Positions 1 to 11,690 of a stretch of 64,000 nt of DNA are shown here, piece after piece. Origin of the DNA: Mycoplasmopsis arginini (GTDB lineage Bacteria; Bacillota_I; Bacilli_A; Mycoplasmatales; Metamycoplasmataceae); the NCBI RefSeq assembly GCF_900660725.1, contig NZ_LR215044.1:558001-622000 (forward strand), given 5' to 3'. The position numbers and the translations under genes are program-made. The notes under the pieces are model-generated. The model had not been told where the DNA came from. It made no database searches and saw only the letters and a program-made list of their open reading frames with translations. The stretch's first letter is position 1. Each line of letters opens with the position of its first letter.

Positions 1-108
1 GTAATTAATGAAATTATAAACATTACAAAACTTTTCTCACCAGGGGAAGAATATAAATTTGTAAACAAAGTTTTAGATAAAATTTCAAAACAAATAATTA
101 ATAAATAA
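1..108 (+). CDS. nusB: Transcription antitermination factor NusB (C-terminal end only)
   Basis: Only the last 35 residues and the stop are inside the window; the gene begins upstream. The visible tail contains FVNKVLDKI, which fits the conserved last helix of NusB (FVNGVLDKI-type). NusB binds boxA RNA together with S10 (NusE) and supports antitermination on rRNA operons. The following tlyA start codon lies 1 nt after the stop, so the two are probably co-transcribed. The family assignment rests on this short tail and is likely rather than certain. Confidence 0.7.
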   Translation, partial: VINEIINITKLFSPGEEYKFVNKVLDKISKQIINK

Positions 109-109
109 T

Positions 110-847
110 ATGAAGAAAACATTAAAAGAATTAATAAAAGAAAAATTTAATTTAGAAGATAAAAAAATTGATTCCTTGGCTATGCAAGGAAAAATTTTTA
201 TTAATAATGAAAAAGTGTTTTTAGCTTCTGTTAAAGTTGATGAGAACTGTAATATTGAAATCAAAGATAAAAGTAATAAATATGTTTCTAGAGGTGCATA
301 TAAATTAAGGGAAGCAATAGAAAAATTTGAAATAAAAGTTGAAAATAAAACTTGTTTAGATATTGGTTCATCTACAGGAGGCTTTGTTCAAGTTTTATTA
401 GAAAACAAAGCAAATAAAGTTTATGCTCTTGATTCTGGTACAAATCAGTTAGATTTTTCTTTAAGAAAAAACGATAAAGTTGTAGTTTATGAAAAAACAA
501 ATTTAAAAAATATCAATGAATCTTTATTTAATGAAGTTATTGAATTAATAACCTGTGATGTTTCTTTTATTAGTTTAAAACATGTTTTTGAAGTGTGCAA
601 TAAAATTTTTTTAAATGGCACAAGGCTAATGGCTTTAATAAAGCCTCAGTTTGAGGCTAGCAGTAAATATGTTGAGCCTGGTGGTTATGTTCCCGAGCAA
701 CATCATGAGTACATAAAAAATAAGATTCTTCAAATAGCGAAAGAGAATAATTTTGTGTTAATTAAACCGATAATTAAAAGCCCTATTTTAGGAGAAAAAT
801 CTAAGAATATTGAATACTTATCTTTTTTTGAAAAACAAGGAGAGTAA
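110..847 (+). CDS. tlyA: TlyA family rRNA 2'-O-methyltransferase / hemolysin A-like
   Basis: This 245-residue protein has the TlyA layout: an N-terminal S4-type RNA-binding domain (about residues 1-60), the linker YVSRGAYKL (59-66 region), then a FtsJ-like Rossmann methyltransferase with the SAM-binding motif DIGSSTGGF at about 84-92. Family members 2'-O-methylate cytidines in 16S and/or 23S rRNA using S-adenosylmethionine; the hemolysin name is historical. The length is normal. The start is the ATG just after nusB; the next gene follows with a 3-nt gap, so it sits inside an operon. There is no sign of truncation. Confidence 0.9.
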   Translation: MKKTLKELIKEKFNLEDKKIDSLAMQGKIFINNEKVFLASVKVDENCNIEIKDKSNKYVSRGAYKLREAIEKFEIKVENKTCLDIGSSTGGFVQVLLENKANKVYALDSGTNQLDFSLRKNDKVVVYEKTNLKNINESLFNEVIELITCDVSFISLKHVFEVCNKIFLNGTRLMALIKPQFEASSKYVEPGGYVPEQHHEYIKNKILQIAKENNFVLIKPIIKSPILGEKSKNIEYLSFFEKQGE

Positions 848-850
848 TAA

Positions 851-2026
851 ATGAAAAAAGAACAAAGAGAAATTATTTTCCCAATGTTTAAAAATAACCC
901 AGATATTATCTACTTAGATAATGCTGCTTTAACTTTTAAACCACAAGAAGTTATTGATAAGGGCACTGAATTTTATGAAAAATTTTGTGTATCAACACGA
1001 ACAGCTGATTCTAAATTAGGAATCCAATTAAATACAGACTTGCAAAATGTAAGAAAGAGTATTGCTAATTTTGTAAATAGCGAAGAAGATGAAGTTATTT
1101 TTACTTCTGGAACAACAGAAGGCTTAAACATAATTGCTAGAATGCTATCTTTAATAATAAATGAAGGAAAAATTATTTTTACTTTTTTTAATCACTCATC
1201 AGCAATAGTCCCATTTATTGAAAATTTTAAAAACAAAAACGTTGATTTTAAATATTGTTTAGATCAAAAAGAAATAATAAATTCAATTGACAATAATACA
1301 AAAATCTTGGTATTGCCACAATTGAGTAATAACTTTCAAGTTGATTTTAATTTAGAAGAAATATATAAAAAGTGTAAAGAACACAACACCATTTTAATTA
1401 ATGATGCTGCTCAGGCAATAGTGCACACTAAGGTTAATTTCAAAAATTGTGATGTTTTTGTTTTTTCAGGTAATAAAATTTATGGTCCCACTGGAACTGG
1501 AGCTTTAATTGTCAAAAAAGAATTATTAGATAAATTAAGTCCGACAAAATGAGGCGGCGGACAAGTTCAAAATATTTATGAAAACCGTAATTGAAATATG
1601 CGAAATACAATTAATAAATGAGAGCCTGGGACAGCAAATTTTGCCGGTATTTTACAATTAGGAAAAGCAATAACTTTTTTTAAAAAATTTAATATTCAAG
1701 AATTAGAGAAAAAAGAGAAAGAGCTAGCCTTGTATGCTTATGAGGAATTAAACAAAGTTCCTAATATTAAAATAGGATCAAACAAGGGGGATACTATTAT
1801 TTTATTTAATATTGAAGGCGTTTCATCACAAGATGTTGCTTCATATTTAGGAAATAGAGATATTTATGTAAGAGCAGGCGCTTTTTGCGCTTACAAATTT
1901 AAAGAAGTTAATGATTATTCAAACTCATATGTCAGAGTATCACTAGCAATGTATAATAACAAAGAAGATATTGACAAATTAGTAAAAACGTTAGCAAATG
2001 GAGGCAACTTTATTGAAATCTTTTAA
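851..2026 (+). CDS. Cysteine desulfurase (class V aminotransferase, SufS/NifS family)
   Basis: A 391-residue PLP enzyme that removes sulfur from cysteine as an enzyme-bound persulfide for Fe-S clusters and thio-modified RNA. Visible features are SGTTEGLN (86-93), the NDAAQ segment (184-188), the PLP-binding lysine K209 in SGNKIYGPTG (usually GHK in this family) and the mobile-loop active-site Cys346 in RAGAFCA. TGA codons at 1550 and later are Trp. The start has GGAGAG upstream. Its 3' end overlaps the SufU scaffold gene, the expected sulfur acceptor partner. The usual SufBCD genes are not in this window, which fits the minimal mycoplasmal Fe-S route. Confidence 0.9.
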
Positions 2027-2438
2027 TAACCAAGAAAAGCAAGCAATTATTTTTAATGCATATTCAAATCCACAATATAAATTAACAAATAAAACTAACA
2101 AAGGAATTTGCGAACATTCTTCCGTTTGTGTTGATGACCTTGAGTTAAATTTAATGTTTAAAAAAAATATCTTAATTGAGGCAAATTATTTTGCTGAAGG
2201 TTGTGCTATTTTTATATCTAGTATCGAAATAATGATTAAAGAATTGTTAAATAAGGATAAAAAACAAATTAATGATATTTTAGAAAATTATTTCAAACTA
2301 ATCAATAAAGAAGAGTTAATTGATAATAATGTGGAATTGGGTCAATTAACTGTTTTTGAGAATGTTAAAATTCATTTAAATAGATTAGAATGTGCTTCGA
2401 TTATATATCGTGCCTTTAAAAAAGGATTAAATGTCTAA
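2013..2438 (+). CDS. SufU/IscU-like iron-sulfur scaffold or sulfur-transfer protein
   Basis: A protein of 141 residues from the proposed TTG start. It has the three conserved cysteines of the NifU/SufU N-terminal fold in the contexts SSVCVDDLEL (family: NPTCGD), AEGCAIF (GxGCAIS) and ECASI. SufU-type proteins accept sulfur from the adjacent cysteine desulfurase via zinc-ligand swapping, or act as Fe-S scaffolds. I prefer TTG at 2013 over ATG at 1998 because a perfect GGAGG lies at 2000-2004, eight bases before the TTG, whereas the ATG overlaps that ribosome-binding site. It overlaps the end of the desulfurase gene by 14 nt, suggesting translational coupling. The N-terminus is a little divergent. 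Confidence 0.8.
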   Translation: MKSFNNQEKQAIIFNAYSNPQYKLTNKTNKGICEHSSVCVDDLELNLMFKKNILIEANYFAEGCAIFISSIEIMIKELLNKDKKQINDILENYFKLINKEELIDNNVELGQLTVFENVKIHLNRLECASIIYRAFKKGLNV

Positions 2439-3687
2439 GGTTATATTTCATATTGATATGGATTCATTTTTTGTAAGTTGTGAACGATCAAAAAATGAAT
2501 CATTAATAAATAAACCAGTTGTTATTGCTTCAAATTTAAAGAGGGCGATAGTTACTGCAATGTCTTATGAAGTAAAAAACGCCGGATTTAAAACCGGTGA
2601 TCCTTTTTATTTAGTAAAAGATAAAATAAAAGATTTAATTGTTATAGAACCTCATTATCAGTTATATTCTTTAATGTCTAAAAAAATTTTTAATTTTTTG
2701 GAACAGAATTTTTCTAAAAAAATTGAAATTTATTCGATTGATGAATGCTACTTAGATGTAACTAATGAGGTAAAGAATTTTGATTCGGTATTACAATTTG
2801 CAAAAACAATACAAGAACAAATTTTGAAAGTGTTTAAAATACCATGTTCTATCGGCATTTCATATACTAAATTTTTAGCAAAAATGTCAACAAATAAGGC
2901 TAAGCCGTTTGGTATTCTGCAAACAAAAAAGGAAGATATTGAAAAACATTTTTTTGATCTTTCTGTGAAAAAAATTTTTGGAATTGGTAAAGCAAGTGCT
3001 GAAAAATTAATTCATAACAATATAAATACTTATTCTGATTTGGTTAATTGTCAAAATGATGTTTTTTTAAAAAGTGTTTTTGGAAAAAACTATTTTATAT
3101 TTATACAAAATTTAAAAGGTTTAAACATTACTAAAGAACATGTTTTGCCACATGAAGTTAAAAGTATTAGCAACTCAGAAACTTTTATGGTTGCAGATTC
3201 AAACGATGAAAATTATTTAATAAACGAACTAAAAAAAATAGTTAAAAATGTTTGTGAACGAGCAAACAATTCAAATCTCGAAGGTAATGAAATAACTGTC
3301 TCATTAATACAAAAAAATAAATTATGAAATAGCAAGCATAAAAAAATTGGTATTTGAACAAACAATTATGAAACAATTTGAAATCATGTTTTTTTACTTT
3401 TTAAAGAAATGTGAGGAGAAAACGAAATTAGAGGTTTAGGTATTGCTTTACGAGGCTTACGAACAATATTTAACAATTATTCTTCTCTAAATTTATTTGA
3501 ACTAGATAATAAAAATATTATTGATAAAATAATAAATGAGCAAAACTTTTTAGAAGGCAAAAATCAATTAAAAACTTTATATCAATATAGCAAAGAAAAA
3601 CAGATAAACACTGAAAATATAAAATTTTTAAGAAAAAATTCTAAAACAAAAAATAAAACGATTAACCTGGAGGAAAAATGAAAATAG
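2431..3687 (+). CDS. dinB: Y-family DNA polymerase (DinB / Pol IV-like)
   Basis: A translesion polymerase of 418 residues. The N-terminus has the metal-binding FHIDMDSFFVSCE, and about 100 residues later comes SIDECYLDV, the two catalytic acidic motifs of the Y-family palm. A helix-hairpin-helix segment (KKIFGIGKASAEKL) and a little-finger region follow. In-frame TGA at 3328, 3358, 3376 and 3412 are Trp, and the reading frame runs through to TAG at 3685-3687, overlapping the nadD start by 10 nt. The ATG overlaps the end of the scaffold gene by 8 nt. It is embedded in a metabolic operon, so there is no visible SOS-type control. Confidence 0.9.
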
Positions 3688-4781
3688 GAATATATGGTGG
3701 TAGTTTTAATCCGATTCATAAGGGTCATATCGCATTAGCTAAATTTGCAATTGAAAACTTACAATTAGATAAGTTGTTTTTAGTTCCAGCAAATAAAAGC
3801 CCTGATAAAAAGGAAGTTGAATATGCCTCCAGCAAAGACCGTATTAACATGATTAATTTAGTTTTAGAAGATAAAATGATTCTTTCTGAATTTGAAATAA
3901 AACGTGGTGGTGTTTCTTACACTAAAGATACTATAAATTACTTTAAATCTAAATTTCCCAATGATGAATTATATTTTTTTATTGGAACAGATAATATTAA
4001 TGGTTTAAATAAATGAGAAGGAATAGATTTAATGGCTAAACAAGTTAGATTTGTTGCTTTTCAAAGAGACAAAGAATTTTCTAAAATAAATGTTAAAAAA
4101 TATAATGTTTTGTTATTAGATAATCCAATATACAAATATTCTTCTACTGATTATAAGAATGGTAATTTAGACATGGTCGAACCACAAGTACAAGAGTATA
4201 TAGGTGAAAATTTCTTATATTTTGAAGAGATAGCAAAAGCATGACTTTTTGATAAAAATACTCCTAAAGGTGAACTTGATAGATTTTTACATTTAAAATG
4301 AACGGCTGAATTTGCTGCAGAATTAGCAAAACTTAATAATTACAGAATTAAATACGCATATCAAGCAGGAATGGCTCATGATATAACCAAAAAATGATCT
4401 GTAGAAAAATCATACGATTTTTTATCAAAATACGGCCATGACAAGAATAATTTAAAAGAATATGAACTTCATCAAACTACAGCTTATTATTGATTAAAGG
4501 ATGTTTATAAATATAAGAATGAAGAAGTTTTAAACGCAATAAGAAAGCACACAACATTAGATTTTGAGCTAACTCTTTTAGATAAAATACTCTATGTTGC
4601 TGATAAAATAAGCAAAGGTAGGGCTTGAAGCGGAATTGAAAAATATAGAAAATTAAGTCTTAATAATTTAGAAGAAGGTTTTGCTGCTATTGTAACTAAA
4701 TGTGCAGATTATGAAAGCAAGGAAAGAGGCGTTGTTTTTTCCAAAAAACAAAAAGAAATATATAAAAAATGAGGAAAATAA
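3678..4781 (+). CDS. nadD: Fused nicotinate-nucleotide adenylyltransferase (NadD) and YqeK-type HD phosphohydrolase
   Basis: A two-domain protein of 367 residues. The first ~190 residues are NadD, with [14 protein letters not shown] at the start and the late motif YKYSSTDY (family: ISSTxIR). It makes NaAD from NaMN and ATP. The remaining ~175 residues are YqeK-like, with an HD metal motif (MAHDITKKW), RKHTTLDF and VADKISKGR, matching the symmetric Ap4A hydrolase family. In many Firmicutes nadD and yqeK are adjacent genes; the fusion is known in mycoplasmas. All seven Trp codons I counted are TGA. The ribosome-binding site is GGAGG before ATG 3678. The stop lies inside a terminator hairpin, closing the operon. 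Confidence 0.9.
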
Positions 4782-4797
4782 GTTCCTCATTTTTTAT
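4762..4797. terminator. Bidirectional rho-independent terminator
   Basis: The stem ATGAGGAA / TTCCTCAT (4769-4776 with 4783-4790) has a 6-nt loop, followed by TTTTTT on the + strand and preceded by A-run on the same strand, which gives a T-run on the minus strand. It therefore serves both the nadD-yqeK operon and the convergent gene ending at 4805. The nadD-yqeK stop codon sits in the loop. Confidence 0.85.
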
Positions 4798-4804
4798 ATA
4801 TTTC

Positions 4805-5221
4805 TTATAATTCTGGCGCTTGTAAATGAATGTTGTTTAAAGTTTGGTCGTTTCCATTATTTGTTTTATTTTTATTTAAATTACGTAGCGCTAAACCACC
4901 GGCAACAATTGAAATAATTGATGTTATAAATATACCTAGAATATATAAAATACCAATAACAGTATTTTTTCTATTAAAAGCGCTTACTGCTCCTAAGATA
5001 TTGATAACAAGAGTAGCAATTCCTAATAAAAATATGATTGTGGATAATCCTATATAACGGGTAACAAGTCGAATTATATATTTTTCATCTACTGAGCTAG
5101 AACTATGTGAATAAGAAACGATTTTATTAAATAGTAAAAATAAATAAATAGTTGAAACTAATAATAAAATACTATTTAAAACTATAGCACTAATGTGAAT
5201 TGATTTTGGAGTCTTTTTCAT
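4805..5221 (-). CDS. Small integral membrane protein of unknown function
   Basis: A protein of 138 residues with hydrophobic stretches at about 10-32, 53-78 and 85-110, so three, possibly four, transmembrane segments. A short polar Ser-rich loop lies between the first two, and the C-terminal tail is Asn-rich and hydrophilic. I do not recognise a family. The start is preceded by AAGAAGGAAAAAA, a usable ribosome-binding site. The gene stands alone on the minus strand between two plus-strand units and shares a terminator with the convergent operon. No catalytic motif is visible, so no function is proposed. Confidence 0.75.
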   Translation of the reverse strand: MKKTPKSIHISAIVLNSILLLVSTIYLFLLFNKIVSYSHSSSSVDEKYIIRLVTRYIGLSTIIFLLGIATLVINILGAVSAFNRKNTVIGILYILGIFITSIISIVAGGLALRNLNKNKTNNGNDQTLNNIHLQAPEL

Positions 5222-5360
5222 TTTTTTCCTTCTTAAATCTATATAAATTCTTACAATATAATTTTATAATTAATTTTTAAATTAAGCGTTTTTTTAAACA
5301 TAAACATGTAGTAATTAACATTTTTTGGTTTTTTTCTAAAATTTAAACAAAAAAATAAAA

Positions 5361-5387
5361 TTAGCACTCTTTTTAACAAAGTGCTAA
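5361..5387 (+). promoter_or_regulatory. CIRCE element (HrcA operator) upstream of dnaK
   Basis: TTAGCACTC, a 9-nt spacer, then AAGTGCTAA: the canonical TTAGCACTC-N9-GAGTGCTAA inverted repeat with one mismatch at the first base of the right arm. The spacer contains TTAACA, the probable -35 box of the dnaK promoter, so HrcA binding would occlude RNA polymerase. HrcA is the known CIRCE repressor; its gene is not in this window. Confidence 0.95.
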
Positions 5388-5402
5388 TAATTGTGGTAAA
5401 AT
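5373..5402 (+). promoter_or_regulatory. dnaK promoter overlapping CIRCE
   Basis: TTAACA (5373-5378), an 18-bp spacer and TAAAAT (5397-5402) form a plausible sigma-A promoter about 75 nt before the dnaK start. The -35 lies inside the CIRCE spacer and right arm region. Confidence 0.7.
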
Positions 5403-5464
5403 TAATCTGTAAATTATTAAAAGTACAAAATAGTTTAAAATTAAAAAACTTACCTTATATTTAA

Positions 5465-7264
<1,800 letters not shown>

Positions 7265-7270
7265 TAAAGT

Positions 7271-7308
7271 AAAAAATGGTTTACTGCGGTAGCCATTTTT
7301 TTTATTAA
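7271..7308 (+). terminator. Terminator after dnaK
   Basis: A hairpin with arms ATGGTT and AGCCAT (7276-7281 with 7291-7296, one G-T pair), flanked by A-run and T-run, ends the dnaK transcript. Confidence 0.75.
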
Positions 7309-7414
7309 TTTTTCAAAATAAATACATTAAAAATAAAATTATAATATAAAAAAAAATGATGATTTTTTAAATTTGTTGTATAATTTTGATATCAATTTAT
7401 GAAAGGTTTAAAAT

Positions 7415-9214
7415 ATGAAAACATCAGCATTTAAGTACTCAAAATTTGCTTTTAATACTGTTTTTAAGAAGAAAAGTTCAATTATTATCCCTACGATAAC
7501 ACTAATTGTGTCGTTTGTATTGGGTTTAGTTTTTAAATTTGCTATAAGTGAAAAGTATTTAACATTATCATCTTATTTATTTGTCTTTGCTTTACTTATA
7601 ACAACTGTTTTATTTTCTTCGATAAAAGCATTAAATATTTTTAAAGATTTTGAGCAAGAGGGATTAGAGCTTGTCAGCCTGGCAAAACCTATTTCCCGTA
7701 ATAGTTTAGTTTGAGGAAAATTACTATCTTTAATATATTTTGGTTTAATGTGATCGATAGTTTTATTTATCTCAGCTTTATTATCAACTTACGCTTTATA
7801 TGTAGGTTCTAACTTATTTATATATTCTCTTCTATTTTTTATAGTGGGATTATCAACTTATTTATTAATTGGTTTAATAACAGCTTTAATTAGTTATAAA
7901 TTAAATCAAAAAATTGCTATAACTTTACCATTAGTATTCTTTATTCCATTGGCTTTAGGTGGATCTTTGCTATCTTCTAATGCAACAACCAATGTTAACA
8001 ACGCTGCTTATTTTATTAATAAAAAATATCCTTATCATTTTTCTGGCAATGAAGCTAATGTTGAACCATTTTTTATTAATAATTCAAAGGATGAACTACT
8101 GTTAATTCCAAACGGATCACAAAATAAAACATTTACAGATAAACAAATTGAATATTTACATGAAGTAATGAATATTGCTAACAAATCTTCAAATGAATGA
8201 CAAATATATTCTTGACTTTCAATGCCCTATCAATTACTTGACATTTTTAACTTTAAAAATCAAAACGTTTTTGAATCAATCAGTAAAAACAAGTTTTCAA
8301 ATCAAGATAATTACATTTATTACAAAAATTTAGATAGTATTTTATTTAAATATAAACTAGACCAAAATGTTCAACAAAAGAAATATATTGTTTCAAATAA
8401 AGATGGAGAATCAGAAAAATATATTGTTTCAGGTTTATTGAAATCTCATTCAATAATTCCAAATAGTATAAATACTGAAATTATTTATGCTCGTGAGGGC
8501 GCTTCAAATATTGATGTTTCTTTTCCAGAAGATGATTCACAATTTTCAGCTGAAAATAATTTAGTTGGTAAATTAAAATGACAATATGTTGCAGAAGTTT
8601 TACAAGATAAATCGTTTAATTTTATCGCTAAAAAATTTGTGGATAATTTTATAAAAGATAAAAAATCAACTGAAACTATTGAATTAAATAAAGAATTATT
8701 AAACGCTATTTCTGTTTATGTAAATAACTTAGATAGTGATATTAATCAATATTCAAATTCAAATTTAACTCTATTTAATGAACATGCTATTAAAGAAAAG
8801 AAATTGCAATCTGAAATCGAAAGAAAAATTTATTTTTCAACAGCTTTATTAAACTTTATTTACTTTAATTACCACAACACAGAAATATATGAAGCAATGA
8901 TTAAGAATCCTAAAAAGTCGAATTCTTACGGAGATACACGATTTGAAGTTCAAATTGCTGGTTATAAATACTTAATAGGTGGATATGAAAACTTTGAAAA
9001 AAGACTTTTTGTAAAAGGTGGAAAAGTGCTAATTAGATACGATTTAGCAAAAAGCGATACAAATTATCTTTTCCAATCTTCTGATCAGTTATTTGCAATT
9101 AATAGAGAAAAACAAATTGTAAATAAAAATGTTTACTTCATTTTATGGGCAGTTGCTATAGGAATCTTATTTGTAGCTGTATTTGCACTATACAAGAGAA
9201 AGGATTATAAATAG
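7415..9214 (+). CDS. ABC transporter permease (ABC-2 type-like, large extracellular domain)
   Basis: A protein of 599 residues with hydrophobic segments at about 24-45, 50-70, 103-125, 130-155 and 160-180, then a long polar region of roughly 380 residues, and a final transmembrane helix at about 570-590 ending in basic residues (YKRKDYK). In-frame TGA at 7712, 7751, 8198, 8213 and 8579 are Trp. The ATPase gene starts 3 nt after the stop, so this is its membrane partner. The layout resembles ABC-2 permeases with an expanded extracytoplasmic loop, as seen in mycoplasma lipoprotein-linked exporters. The substrate is unknown. Confidence 0.8.
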
Positions 9215-9216
9215 TT

Positions 9217-9921
9217 ATGAAAAATATTTTAGAAGTTATAAATCTAAAAAAGATTTTTCCAAAAACCGACCGCGGAATTAAAACTATTAATTTTTCGATT
9301 CCAGAGGGTGCTTTTCATGCCTTCATTGGGGAAAATGGAGCTGGAAAAACAACAACTATTAAAACAATAATTGGTGCATATACAAATTATGAAGGTGATA
9401 TTAGAATTAATGGGATTAATATTAAAAAGGCAGAAGCCCGTGCTATTATTGGTTATGTTCCTGAGGTTGCGATTTTTCCAAAAGAATTAACTGTGTTTGA
9501 ATACTTATATAATTTATCCATTTTATCTAATATTAAAAAATCTGAGGCTGAGGATTTAATTAACAAATACTTAAAATTATTTAATATTGAAAATCTTGCA
9601 AAAGATAAACCACACACCTTTTCATCAGGACAAAAGAAAAAAGTTTTATTAATTCAAGCCTTATTGAATAATCCTAAACTTTTAATTTTAGATGAGCCTG
9701 CAGCTAATCTAGATCCAACAGCAAGATTTGAATTATTTTCTTTATTACAAAAATTAAACAAAGAAGAAAAAATATCAATCCTAATTAGTTCGCACGTATT
9801 AGCAGAAATTGATAAGTATGTGGATTCAGTAACACTTATTCATAATGGTAAAATTTTATACTCTGGAATTAAAAAAGAACCTTTAGAAAAACTATTTTAT
9901 GAAAAAGTTATTACTAACTAG
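9217..9921 (+). CDS. ABC transporter ATP-binding protein
   Basis: A 234-residue ATPase with Walker A GENGAGKTT (~38-46), the signature FSSGQKKKV, Walker B LLILDEPAANLDP and the switch histidine in SSHVLAEID. It belongs to the ABC-2/CcmA-like group of exporters by size and by its pairing with the preceding permease. It should power transport across the membrane as a cytoplasmic dimer. The gene end overlaps the start of a lipoprotein gene by 23 nt, which points to one operon of permease, ATPase and three surface lipoproteins. Confidence 0.92.
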   Translation: MKNILEVINLKKIFPKTDRGIKTINFSIPEGAFHAFIGENGAGKTTTIKTIIGAYTNYEGDIRINGINIKKAEARAIIGYVPEVAIFPKELTVFEYLYNLSILSNIKKSEAEDLINKYLKLFNIENLAKDKPHTFSSGQKKKVLLIQALLNNPKLLILDEPAANLDPTARFELFSLLQKLNKEEKISILISSHVLAEIDKYVDSVTLIHNGKILYSGIKKEPLEKLFYEKVITN

Positions 9922-10876
9922 TTTAAGTTCGCTTATTTTACCATTCTCTGCAATAAGTTGTGTTAATACAAATAACAATAATGACAGTAACTCTTCATTT
10001 GAAATAAAACAAAAAAAATACTATTATAAAAATGAATCTATAAATTCTATATTAGATTTTTATACAAAGAATAATAAAAATAAGAAGAATATTTATATTT
10101 TTCAACAAGAAAATAAATCAGATGCAAAATATAATGAATTAAAGTACGCCTTTGTTTATGATCCTATTTTTATTCAAAATAGTGTTCATAGAAATGGAGA
10201 CTATAATTATCTTACAAATAAATCTAAGGATATAATTGAAAAATCTTTATCTGATGATTGATATTGAGTATTAAATAATTTATCAAGCTTTAAATATATT
10301 TTCAATCCTTATGGAGATAGATATATTGCTTTCCCAAAAGAGAAAGAATATTTTAACCAAATTAAAGAAATATTCAAATCCCTTTTTGTATCAGTTTTAG
10401 ATTCAAAGCCTACAAAATTAATTAAATTTCCTTTTCAAAATATTGAAAAATTAATGAGTAAGGATGTCTATACTGAAAAAGAAGCTTGATATCTAATATT
10501 TGATAATAACAAAGCCATAAAATTGTGAAAATATATTGAGAATGAGACACCTAAGATTCAAATCTTGCCAGATTTATTAGTATTTAAAAATACAAATAAT
10601 ATTGAAGAGCAATTAACCGAATTAGAAAACTTAATATATCAAAAAAGATTAGCTGAATTTAATAGTGATTATGAATCAGCAAAAGAAGATGCCGAATTTG
10701 AAAATGAATCTTTTGATGAAGAAGCTTTTTTAAATAAAAGAATTGATAAAAAATACATAGAATTTCAAGGTATATACAAATATAATGGTCACTTCGTTGA
10801 TGCTGTAAATGAAATAAATAAAGAAGAATTAAAAATATATAGATTTAGTATGAGGTTTATTGATGAAAAAAATTAG
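9899..10876 (+). CDS. Lipoprotein of unknown function, first of three in tandem
   Basis: A 325-residue predicted lipoprotein. The signal peptide has a KK start, a hydrophobic core and the lipobox FSAISC with Cys21 as the acylation site, followed by an Asn/Ser-rich spacer. The rest is polar and Lys/Asp/Glu rich, with a Glu-rich stretch near residues 255-280. The start overlaps the ATPase gene, with no strong Shine-Dalgarno, so translation may be coupled. In-frame TGA at 10259, 10265, 10487 and 10526 are Trp. No family is recognised. Its surface location and operon place suggest it works with the ABC transporter. Confidence 0.8.
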
Positions 10877-11690
10877 AAAATTAATTTTATCTTCTTCTTT
10901 AATTATGACATTGCCAATTGGAATGTCATTAGTTTCTTGCATCAATAATGAAGGAAATGAAAATTTAAAAAATAAAATTCCAAAAGATTTAGATTATGTC
11001 CCAAACATTGAAAACCCATTAGAACAAAAAACGAATAAACTAATCGAAAATTTGATTGATATTAATTTTAAACAAGATAATGTTGAAAAAGTTAACTTTT
11101 TAAACTCACAAAAAGACGAAGAGGCTTTATTAAATAAAGCAAAAGAACTAAGTAATAATTATCTAAAAGATAAGAATGAAGAAAACCTGAAATTATTAAA
11201 TGATTTTTATTCGGATAATTGACTTTTTGTAATAAAAAATATTAAGAAATTTAATTGAACCTTTTTAAAATGATGAACTTTTCCTGATTTAGGTCAAGTA
11301 AAACATTCAGATGAATTTTTTAGACAATTAAACAAACAAGATGAACCTGATGATTTAATTTTCTTTGATAATAACTGAGATCAACTAAAAGAAGGAGATG
11401 AATCTCCAGAATCTCCAAATTACGTTTTTTACTTTAAAAAAGATAAAATGCTTTTAAGAATATTAATTCCAAAAAATAAAGATAAAGAAGGTAAGCCTAC
11501 ATTAAAATTTGACAGAATTATATATTTTGCAAAATCAAGAACAAATAAAGTGTCAATTAAATTGATTTCTGACGTGGTGCATAATGCAATTATTCACCAC
11601 AATCAACAAGGATACGATTCTTTTGAAAAAGAAGTGATTGATAACTTTGGTTTTGCATCACTAGGAACATTAATAATTAAGGGGAAATAA
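10863..11690 (+). CDS. Lipoprotein of unknown function, second of three in tandem
   Basis: A 275-residue predicted lipoprotein with signal peptide MKKIRKLILSSS and lipobox SLVSC (Cys at about 26). I chose ATG 10863 rather than the adjacent in-frame TTG 10860 because AGG at 10853-10855 is correctly placed and the signal peptide begins MKK. It overlaps the preceding lipoprotein gene by 14 nt. The segment NWLFVIKNIKKFNW resembles the DDWYWVLNNLSSFKY segment of the preceding lipoprotein and the NWLWFLFNLDRFTF segment of the next one, so the three are likely diverged paralogues. The function is unknown. Confidence 0.8.

Noticed and set aside
851-2026. Apparent split cysteine desulfurase gene
   Set aside because: The break is a TGA at 1550, which codes Trp in this organism; the frame and protein motifs continue normally.
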